Source: Phycisphaerae bacterium (GTDB taxonomy: Bacteria; Planctomycetota; Phycisphaerae; UBA1845). From it: a DNA stretch of 64,000 nt. This document shows positions 8,041 through 15,010 of this stretch, piece after piece. Every line of letters starts with the position of its first letter. Position 1 is the stretch's first letter. The DNA lies in contig JAJDDV010000081.1 in the NCBI GenBank assembly GCA_029260135.1, positions 1-64,000 of the forward strand, given 5' to 3'. Below the pieces are notes generated by a model. The model was not told the DNA's origin. It was given only the letters and a program-made list of their open reading frames with translations, and ran no database searches. The position numbers and the translations under genes are program-made.

Positions 8041-9351
8041 ATGCCCGCCCAAACATTGACAGATGTCGATCGCGTTCGAGCCAAGCTCGACGCCGACGAA
8101 CCGCTATCCGCCGTCGACGGACTCTGGCTCTACAATACCTGCGACATCCACACGCTAGGCGAACTCGCCAACGCCGTTCGCGAACGTCTCCACGGCCGCA
8201 GCGCCTTCTATAACATCAACCGACACATCAACTACACGAATTACTGCGTCCTCCGCTGTAAGTTCTGCTCGTTCTACCGACCCTATAAACCCCGAGCCGC
8301 GGGCGGAATGGAATCCCGACCTGTCGGGAGCCCGCGCGAACATTCCGGTGCAGAGCCAGACACGGCCGAGTCAACGTCCGAACCCATCGTGGACGCGACC
8401 GCCTCCGACGCCTACGAACTCACGATCGACGAAATCGTCGCAAGAGCCAATGACGCCTACTCCCAAGGCGCAACCGAGGTCCACATCGTCGGCGGCCTGC
8501 ACCCCAAGCTCCCGTTCGACTACTACACCGACATGTGCGCCGCCATTCACGACGCCTGCCCCCACATCCACATCAAAGCCTTCACCGCCATCGAGATCAT
8601 CCACTTCTCGCGCATCGCTAAACCGCGTCTCTCGATCGAAGAGGTCCTCATCAAGCTCCGCGAGGCAGGCCTGGGCAGCATGCCCGGCGGCGGCGCAGAG
8701 ATTTTCGACGACCGCGTCCACGACGAAGCCTTCCAGAACAAAGTCGGCGAGCAGGAGTGGTTCGACGTCCACCGCACCGCCCACGACCTTGGCATCTTCA
8801 CCAACGCCACCATGCTCTATGGCCACGTCGAAACCCGCGCCGAGCGCATCAACCATCTGATCAAACTTCGCGATCACCAGACCCAAAGCCTCGCGTCGAG
8901 CCAAGCCCACTTCAACTGCGTCGTCCCGCTCTCTTTCATTCCCGACGGCAGCGACCTCGCCCACCTCCCGGGCCCCAGCGGCCTCGACGACCTCAAGACC
9001 CTGGCGATCGCCCGCCTGATGTGCCCCAACATCCCCCACATCAAGGCCTTCTGGATCATGCAAACGCCCAAGCTCGCTCAGATCTCGCTCAACTGGGGCG
9101 TCGACGACATCGACGGGACCGTCATCTACTACGACATCACCAAGGCAGAGGGCGGCGGCAACACCACCGACCAGCAGCTCACCGTCGACAAGCTCCAACG
9201 CCTGATCGTCGAAGCCGGCTGCACCCCCGTCGAACGCGACACCCTCTACCGACCCGTAAACCGCACCGCGAGCACCTGGTCCGTCGAGGGTGAAACGTGG
9301 TCTGTTGTCTACCAGCCCAACACCTGCCCGCTGAACAACGTTGATGGATAG
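8041..9351 (+). CDS. mqnE: Aminofutalosine synthase MqnE (radical SAM)
   Basis: 436 aa. Catalyses the radical addition that joins adenosylmethionine to the chorismate-derived enol ether in the futalosine route to menaquinone. The radical SAM CX3CX2C cluster is visible as CVLRCKFC near residue 63. The C-terminal region (FWIMQTPKLAQISLNWG, DDIDGTV, then ERDTLYRPV) matches MqnE better than MqnC. Between CSFYRPY and YELTIDEIV there is an extra segment of roughly 40 residues, part of it encoded by a palindromic element (8299-8346). The frame is intact. Other mqn genes are not in the window. Its position next to ccsA and resB makes a respiratory neighbourhood. Confidence 0.88.
   Translation: MPAQTLTDVDRVRAKLDADEPLSAVDGLWLYNTCDIHTLGELANAVRERLHGRSAFYNINRHINYTNYCVLRCKFCSFYRPYKPRAAGGMESRPVGSPREHSGAEPDTAESTSEPIVDATASDAYELTIDEIVARANDAYSQGATEVHIVGGLHPKLPFDYYTDMCAAIHDACPHIHIKAFTAIEIIHFSRIAKPRLSIEEVLIKLREAGLGSMPGGGAEIFDDRVHDEAFQNKVGEQEWFDVHRTAHDLGIFTNATMLYGHVETRAERINHLIKLRDHQTQSLASSQAHFNCVVPLSFIPDGSDLAHLPGPSGLDDLKTLAIARLMCPNIPHIKAFWIMQTPKLAQISLNWGVDDIDGTVIYYDITKAEGGGNTTDQQLTVDKLQRLIVEAGCTPVERDTLYRPVNRTASTWSVEGETWSVVYQPNTCPLNNVDG
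8299..8346 (+). repeat. Palindromic element inside the mqnE reading frame
   Basis: Nested inverted repeats: inner TCCCGAC-CT-GTCGGGA (8314-8329), outer GCGGGC (8299-8304) with GCCCGC (8330-8335), and GGAATG (8305-8310) with CATTCC (8341-8346) as a competing arm. It encodes part of the unusual segment right after the radical SAM cluster and keeps the frame open. Confidence 0.65.
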
Positions 9352-9412
9352 TTTTCTCAGTGTTACTGAAACGCAGACTTATATAAATGGCACGTTTTCT
9401 TATGTAACGCAC

Positions 9413-9441
9413 TTGAATACTTATAGTTTATACGCTATTAC
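9413..9441 (+). promoter_or_regulatory. Sigma70-like promoter of the AAA ATPase gene, abutting the start codon
   Basis: TTGAAT (9413-9418), a 17-bp spacer and TATTAC (9436-9441) lie in an AT-rich island of about 90 bases. The ATG at 9448 is exactly where transcription would be expected to begin. No Shine-Dalgarno is visible, so the mRNA is probably leaderless. Confidence 0.5.
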
Positions 9442-9447
9442 GCGCAT

Positions 9448-10764
9448 ATGAACACGGGCGATCAACAGTTCGCGTCAAAGGAAGACGCCCAACGCGCGTC
9501 CTACCAGGCTGGCAAGGTCTTTTTGCCGAACACGGCCGTCAGCACGCACGAGTTGTTCTCAGGGCGCAAACGGCAAATCACTCTGCTGCTCGATGCGATC
9601 AACCAAACAGGCCTGCACGCCGTAGTCTTCGGCGAACGAGGTGTTGGCAAGACGTCGCTCGCAAACGTCATAAAACCGCTTCTTGCCTTCCTGGAACAGG
9701 AGCTAGAAGAAGGAGACAGAAAGGTAGCGGTGAGAATCAACTCACACGCCGCTGACACCTTTTCTGAAGCTTGGCGACGGGCACTCGATGAACTGCGCGT
9801 TCAGGGGCCGCAGATCGGATTCAAGCCAAGTGGGTCCGGGCACAAATCCCTTGCAGACGCGTACTTCGCCGATGCCGAGATCTCTATCGACGACATCCGG
9901 AGGCTCCTGCCGACGCTTGGTGATTCTGTTTTCGTCTTTGACGAGTTTGACCGGATGCAGCATGCAGAGGCCAAGGCATTTACCGACCTGATCAAGACCC
10001 TGTCTGATTATGCGATCTCGACGACGATTGTTCTCGTTGGTGTCGCTGCGACTGTGGACGCACTCGTGGCGGATCACGAATCAGTGCATCGGGCGATTTC
10101 AGAGGTGTCGATGCCGCGAATGCACCCGGAAGAACTCCGGGCGATCCTGGCAAAGGGCGAGGAGCGCCTGGGGATGAAGTTTGAACCCGACGCGGCGGAG
10201 TTCATCGTCAAGATGTCTCAAGGTCTCCCCCATTATACGCACCTCATCGGCCAACATGCGACTCGACAAGCTTGCAGCCGAGGGTCGCGCGTGATTACTC
10301 TCAACGATGTTTCCGAGTCATTCAGAGAGGCGACATCGCGTGCTCAGCAGACTATCGTAAAGCAGTTTACTCTTGCGACCCGCAGCGCGCACAAGGATGC
10401 TCTTTATGGAAGTGTTCTGCTGGCCTGTGCAATCACCGCATCTAGATCGATCGACGATCTTGGCTTCTTTCAGCCCGCGAGCGTCGTAGAGCCACTGAAA
10501 GAAGTAATGCCTGATCGAGAGATACAGATCGCGACTTTTAGGAATCACCTTGCGGAGTTTTGCGAAGAGAAGAGAGGGCCGATCCTGGAGCGAACCGGGC
10601 AGCAGAGGAACTACCGCTACCGTTTTAGAAACCCACTGATGCCGCCCTTTGTCATCATGAACGGCCTGTCAAACGACTTGATAAGAGTCGATACCGTGAC
10701 CAGACTCGTCAAGACAAGTCGCCAGGATCTCTCTTCTCCCAACGGTCAATTGCCTCTCTTCTAG
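9448..10764 (+). CDS. AAA-family ATPase, orphan
   Basis: 438 aa. Walker A is GERGVGKTS near residues 60-68, and Walker B is VFVFDEFDRM near 155-165. A sensor-like stretch follows (TTIVLVGVAATVDALV), and the region after it (MPRMHPEELRAILAKGEERLGM) resembles the lid of Orc1/Cdc6- or TniB/ExeA-like ATPases. The last 130 residues look like a winged-helix or adaptor region. Such proteins power DNA or protein remodelling, and several belong to transposition or anti-phage systems, but no partner gene lies beside it here. The upstream island is AT-rich and codon choice looks less C-ending than in neighbours, which may indicate acquisition by transfer. Confidence 0.72.
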   Translation: MNTGDQQFASKEDAQRASYQAGKVFLPNTAVSTHELFSGRKRQITLLLDAINQTGLHAVVFGERGVGKTSLANVIKPLLAFLEQELEEGDRKVAVRINSHAADTFSEAWRRALDELRVQGPQIGFKPSGSGHKSLADAYFADAEISIDDIRRLLPTLGDSVFVFDEFDRMQHAEAKAFTDLIKTLSDYAISTTIVLVGVAATVDALVADHESVHRAISEVSMPRMHPEELRAILAKGEERLGMKFEPDAAEFIVKMSQGLPHYTHLIGQHATRQACSRGSRVITLNDVSESFREATSRAQQTIVKQFTLATRSAHKDALYGSVLLACAITASRSIDDLGFFQPASVVEPLKEVMPDREIQIATFRNHLAEFCEEKRGPILERTGQQRNYRYRFRNPLMPPFVIMNGLSNDLIRVDTVTRLVKTSRQDLSSPNGQLPLF

Positions 10765-10902
10765 TGATGTCGCGCGCGTCGGTGACCCCCAGCCTTCGTT
10801 TCGGAGGCGATTCGGCATGCCAGTTCCCAAAGCCTGAGCCCGCCGCCTCCGTCCGATAGCGTCCTCTCGCCCACGAATCCGCAAAAAAAATCCCCTGACG
10901 CC

Positions 10903-10935
10903 TTGACATATCGAAAACTGGTGATATATTAATAT
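10903..10935 (+). promoter_or_regulatory. Promoter and candidate ArsR-type operator
   Basis: TTGACA (10903-10908) is a perfect -35. With a 16-bp spacer the -10 is TATATT (10925-10930). A perfect palindrome, ATATTAATAT (10926-10935), overlaps the -10 and lies only four bases from the ATG at 10940, a usual place for an autoregulatory ArsR operator. Transcription would begin about 10937-10940, giving a leaderless or nearly leaderless mRNA. Confidence 0.6.
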
Positions 10936-10939
10936 TGAG

Positions 10940-11251
10940 ATGTCACGAGGTACGAAGACAAAACGAACGCCCGTCGCCACGCTGGAGCGCGTCGCCGCCG
11001 CCCTGCGCGTCCTCGCGCACGCGCATCGGCTCCAAATCGTCGAACGACTCCTCGAACGCGAGCACACCGTCGGCGAGCTGGCTTTGGCCCTCGACCTGCC
11101 CCCCAGCGCCTGCTCTCAGCATCTCAGCCTCATGCGGGCACACGGATTGCTCCAATCCCGGCGCGACGGGCGCACCGTCTACTACGAAGTCGTCGAGCCT
11201 GCCGCCGTCACGATCGTTCAATGTATCCACAGACACCACAGCGAAGCATGA
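10940..11251 (+). CDS. ArsR/SmtB-family transcriptional regulator
   Basis: 103 aa winged-helix repressor. The fold runs from residue 14 to 90: LRVLAHAHRLQIVERLLE, then the helix-turn-helix ELALALDLPPSACSQHLSLMRAHGLL and the wing SRRDGRTVYYEV. There is one Cys in the recognition helix (SACSQ) and one near the C-terminus (VQCIHRHH), with His residues nearby. These could form a metal or thiol sensor, but the canonical ELCVC metal motif of ArsR is absent. It is followed by an AhpD-like CxxC protein, which suggests a redox or small-molecule response rather than arsenic resistance. It probably represses its own promoter. Confidence 0.85.
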   Translation: MSRGTKTKRTPVATLERVAAALRVLAHAHRLQIVERLLEREHTVGELALALDLPPSACSQHLSLMRAHGLLQSRRDGRTVYYEVVEPAAVTIVQCIHRHHSEA

Positions 11252-11411
11252 ACCCATGATGAACAGAAACCATGACGAGAGGCGTCCAACAGAACCGAGC
11301 CGCGACCGTAAGGAAGCGGGATGATTAATTCTCTGTCCGGATTCGTGAACGGCCGGACGGGATGAAGTGAGAAGAGAAACGCAGAACAGTCGACTCTACA
11401 AGGAGAACGAA

Positions 11412-11753
11412 ATGTCCGGCAATTCAGCAGCCTTCTTCGAGAAGTGGGAAAAAGACCAGGGTAAAATGAAGGAAATGACGCCCGACATCCTCAAGGGCAT
11501 GGGCGCCATGTTCCAGTCCGTCATGAAGGAAGGGGCCCTCAGCGTCAAAGAGAAGGAATTCGTCGCCCTCGGCGTCGCCCTGGCCGAACGATGTGCCCCC
11601 TGCATCAACCTCCACGTGCAGAAATGCCTTGGTGCAGGCGCCACGAAGGAACAGATCCTCGAAGCCGCCGGCGTCACCGTCATGATGCGGGGTGGGCCCG
11701 CTTTCACGCACATTCCGGAGATTATCGACGCGCTCGAACACCTCGGCGCCTGA
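11412..11753 (+). CDS. Carboxymuconolactone decarboxylase/AhpD-like protein
   Basis: 113 aa from the ATG at 11412, preceded by AGGAG (11401-11405). The start at 11367 in the ORF track lacks such a site. The AhpD-like fold is shown by LSVKEKEFVALGVALAERCAPCI with the redox pair CAPC, a His eight residues later (CINLHVQKCL) and the helix ATKEQILEAAGVTVMMRGG. AhpD enzymes use CxxC plus His as a peroxidase or disulfide reductase centre. The exact substrate is unknown. It lies 160 bases downstream of the ArsR-type regulator, which may control it. Confidence 0.82.
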   Translation: MSGNSAAFFEKWEKDQGKMKEMTPDILKGMGAMFQSVMKEGALSVKEKEFVALGVALAERCAPCINLHVQKCLGAGATKEQILEAAGVTVMMRGGPAFTHIPEIIDALEHLGA

Positions 11754-11886
11754 CCGTGCCGACGCCGACGCCAACCAGCCGGGGTGGAATTCGACAATTC
11801 GGTGCCTAGAATCTCTCGGAACGGGTAACACCAGGTCGCCGTTCGGCGCGGCCGCACCTGACCTACCCTGCATCGGAGACACCACC

Positions 11887-14547
11887 GTGCTGCGAATCCC
11901 CCCCTCCGGCTGGACCGGCGTATCGACCCTCCTTGTCATCCTGACCTGCAATCTCCACCCCACAACCGCATCCGCACAGCCACGCTCCAGCGACGGCAAG
12001 CCCGAGAGCACCGTCCTGCGCATCGCATATTCCGGCGACGGCCTCGAATTCTCCGACGAGAACAAGGTCTTCCTCCGCCACGCCGCTGCGCCAGACATCA
12101 CTACGCTCCCCGGCGGCGACCTGCTCGCCATTGTCGACCTCGCCGATCCGGAGGATGCCGACGCCATCGTGATGGCCGTTACGCGTTCCGCCGACGACGG
12201 CAAGACCTGGCTTCCCGCCAGACCCCTGCGACTCAATACCGGCTCCAAGAAGATCGCGCCCCCGCGCCACGCCGACCTCGTCCAATTGCCGGACGGGCGT
12301 TTTCGGCTCTACTTCGCCAGCCCCATGGCGCGCCGCGCAGCCGACAAGAAGCGATCCGACAAGAGCCCGGCCATCATCCGTTCCGCCATCACGAACAACG
12401 GGCTCGACTACCGACTCGATCCCCAAACCAGACTTGCCGTTCCTGCGCTGCGCGCCGCGCATCCCCTCGCCGCGTCACTTGGTGGACACGTTCATCTTTA
12501 CTACTCCGTCGACGCCCGACGTTCCGCCACGAAAGGCAGACACCGCATCGGCGCCCACCACCTCATCTCGCGCGGCGGTAGACGCTTCGCCAGAATGCGA
12601 CCCTCCCGCACCCCCGACGTCACCTTCGTCGGGAGCATCGTGACCACGGAAAAGGGTTTCACGGCCTACGTCTCGAAACGTGACAACATCCTGGCACTCG
12701 CCTCGAAGAACGGCCGCGACTGGTCTCCGATCGAACGTGGCAAATTCCCCGAAGGGTGGGACCCCGCCGTTACGCGCCTGGCGGACGGCTCCTGCGTAAT
12801 GATCTACGCCACAGCTCTCGTCGACAAAGCCGGCGGCCAGGAAGCCCAAACCGCACTCGTCGATGCATACTATGATGACCAGTCCCTGGGCGACGAAGAG
12901 TGGCTCGCCTTCGACCTCGCCGCCCTCGACGACGAGCAGTTCGCGCAGCTCGACGGCGACGAGCTTGAGGGCGACGCGCAACGCGACGAGCAGGACACGG
13001 ACTTCGACGCCGGAAGCGACACGTTCGACCCGGACGCGATGCCCGAGGATTCCGATATCGTCGCCCTGGCCGAGGACGGGGAAACGCCCGACGACGCGGA
13101 ATACGCCGGCGAGACTCCGCTCGAAGGCGATCGCGTCGCCTCAGGCACCGCCCAGATCGACGAACAGCCCCCCGTCGATTGGAAGGACAACTGGGACCCG
13201 ATCGAATCCGGCGGCTTTGCGCCGCTCCCGAATTTCAAACACAACGTCGACTACCTCGAGTGGTACCGCGAGTACCTGCTCGATCACACCGACGACAACG
13301 CCCACGATGCTTACGCCGAGTTCATCCCCACCGAGGGATTTCCTGAGGACGACCCGCGATTCAAAGACGCCATCAACAGCGGTGAGCTCACCGGACCCCC
13401 CGCGCCGTGGGACCCGGCCGACCATCCTCAGTGGGAGCAGTCCTACCAGGAGGTTAAAGGTCTTCTCGACCGGTACCGTCAAGCCAGCTATCACGAGGGC
13501 TACGCCTCGCCGCCCGGCGACGTCCAGCTGCTCTTTGGCATCTTGCTCCCCTCGTTGCGCCCCCATCGGACAATCGCCAAGGCAGCCATGGCCAATTCCT
13601 GGCGCAAGGAGAACGGAAAAGTCTCCCCCGAGCGGATGCTCGACGCCTGGGAGTCGACGTTGCGAGCCGCTGGTCACCTCGAGCGCGGCGCCACACTGAT
13701 CGAGGACCTCGTTGCCAGCGCCGACCGAAAACTCGTCCAGGACAACGCGCGCTGGGCGCTCAAGCACGAGGTCTTCTCAGGCGACGAGCTCGAAGCCGCA
13801 CTCGATACCCTCCGAGAATACGACCGTAGCGATGAAGATCCCGTACAGTCCGTACGCGGCGAACACGCCTTCGCACTGGACACCGTCCAACATGTCTTCT
13901 CCCCACCCACGCCCGACGGTCAGCCGCGGTTCAACCCGACTCGCTTTCAAGAGATCTTCGACATTGCAGGACCCGTCGACGGAGTCGCCCATCCGTTGAT
14001 GGAAATGAGACCCAACGACGCGCACGCCAGCATCGAAGCCTTCGATACCCACTACCGCGAACTCGCCGAGAAAATGACCACCGGCTATCCCCAAGTGCGC
14101 GCCGCCGACATCGCCGAACTGGAAGAACGACGCAAGCACGCGAGCCCACTCACCGAGTTCCTCCTCCCCGCACTCGGACGCGTCCATCAATTGCGCACAC
14201 GCGAGGAGGCCTCACGCCGCGCCACGCAGCTCGCCTACGCTACGCACCTCTTCAAAGCGCGCAACGGCCGATTCCCACAGTCATTGGATGAACTCCCCGA
14301 CGCGTATGGCACCGATATGAAAGTCGATCCGTTCTCAGGCCATCACTTCGGCTATCGACTCACCGGAGAGGGACCCCGCATCTACTCCGCCTCCGAAAAC
14401 GGCATCGACGACGGCGGCGTCCACTCTCCCCGATGGTCCGACAAACCCGAGAAGAATATCGTCGGCAACGCCGTCAACGACACAGGCGACCCCCCCCCCG
14501 GAAACACCAAAAGCGACGACTACGTCTTCTACCCCCCTCAGCGCTAA
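11887..14547 (+). CDS. Large secreted protein: sialidase-like N-domain, acidic linker, conserved C-terminal tail
   Basis: About 886 aa if it begins at GTG 11887. That codon has GGAG eight bases upstream and gives a credible signal peptide (WTGVSTLLVILTCNLHPTTASA). The ORF track's start at 11692 overlaps the preceding gene. Residues about 35-330 carry BNR-like exposed segments (SADDGKTWLPA, SKNGRDWSPI), typical of a sialidase-type beta-propeller. Then come about 100 strongly acidic residues and a helical region of 400 residues. The C-terminal 80 residues (TQLAYATHLFKARNGRFPQS, then VDPFSGHHFGYRL) resemble the exported tail seen on many pseudopilin-related planctomycete proteins. The substrate is unknown. 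Sialidase activity itself is not shown. Confidence 0.65.
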   Translation: MLRIPPSGWTGVSTLLVILTCNLHPTTASAQPRSSDGKPESTVLRIAYSGDGLEFSDENKVFLRHAAAPDITTLPGGDLLAIVDLADPEDADAIVMAVTRSADDGKTWLPARPLRLNTGSKKIAPPRHADLVQLPDGRFRLYFASPMARRAADKKRSDKSPAIIRSAITNNGLDYRLDPQTRLAVPALRAAHPLAASLGGHVHLYYSVDARRSATKGRHRIGAHHLISRGGRRFARMRPSRTPDVTFVGSIVTTEKGFTAYVSKRDNILALASKNGRDWSPIERGKFPEGWDPAVTRLADGSCVMIYATALVDKAGGQEAQTALVDAYYDDQSLGDEEWLAFDLAALDDEQFAQLDGDELEGDAQRDEQDTDFDAGSDTFDPDAMPEDSDIVALAEDGETPDDAEYAGETPLEGDRVASGTAQIDEQPPVDWKDNWDPIESGGFAPLPNFKHNVDYLEWYREYLLDHTDDNAHDAYAEFIPTEGFPEDDPRFKDAINSGELTGPPAPWDPADHPQWEQSYQEVKGLLDRYRQASYHEGYASPPGDVQLLFGILLPSLRPHRTIAKAAMANSWRKENGKVSPERMLDAWESTLRAAGHLERGATLIEDLVASADRKLVQDNARWALKHEVFSGDELEAALDTLREYDRSDEDPVQSVRGEHAFALDTVQHVFSPPTPDGQPRFNPTRFQEIFDIAGPVDGVAHPLMEMRPNDAHASIEAFDTHYRELAEKMTTGYPQVRAADIAELEERRKHASPLTEFLLPALGRVHQLRTREEASRRATQLAYATHLFKARNGRFPQSLDELPDAYGTDMKVDPFSGHHFGYRLTGEGPRIYSASENGIDDGGVHSPRWSDKPEKNIVGNAVNDTGDPPPGNTKSDDYVFYPPQR

Positions 14548-14676
14548 CGCCGCTCTCCACACCCGGCAGCGCTTTCACCCCTACGGTCTGTCGCAGTACT
14601 GTCCGTTGGGCGCGATCATCGTGTTCCCCACCTACCCAAGGAGGTGGGCCATCCGGCCGTACGATTTGGAGAAAGA

Positions 14677-14728
14677 CACTGGCGGGCAAGCCGCCAGTGG
14701 TATCCACCGCACTGCTCACAGAGCAGTG
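14677..14728 (+). repeat. Two adjacent hairpin repeats, intergenic
   Basis: CACTGGCGG-GCAAG-CCGCCAGTG (14677-14699) is followed after 10 bases by CACTGCTC-ACA-GAGCAGTG (14710-14728). Both are perfect palindromes ending near GTGG(C/T)A. They belong by eye to the same family as the elements at 14848, 15751-15848 and 56678. The 463-base gap 14548-15010 holds no gene that can be recognised. Confidence 0.65.
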
Positions 14729-14847
14729 GCACGGCGGTTAGCCATCCGCAACAAAAACACCCCCCCCTGAATCCCCCGTGGCAAGTAGGGAGGTCAGAGG
14801 TCCGCTCGCGGTCAGAACGTGATCGCGCATGCGGGCTGATGTTCCGC

Positions 14848-14873
14848 CCACCGGTTGAAAACCTGTGCCACAT
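14848..14873 (+). repeat. CCACCGGTTGAAAACCTGTGCCACA-type palindromic repeat
   Basis: An imperfect palindrome, CACCGGTT-GAA-AACCTGTG followed by CCACA. It matches the consensus of three copies found 0.9 kb downstream inside the fusion gene, and it is the intergenic copy of that set. Confidence 0.6.
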
Positions 14874-15010
14874 GGTCAGACCGTGTCGGTGCCGGCTTGG
14901 TGGCGCGACGGCACATGCGGCGGCGGGGCGCTGCGGCGGGGCGGCTGGCTCAGGGGCGATGACGGAGGTATGCTGCGTGTGATTGAGTTTGCGGTGTCGG
15001 TGGATGAACC

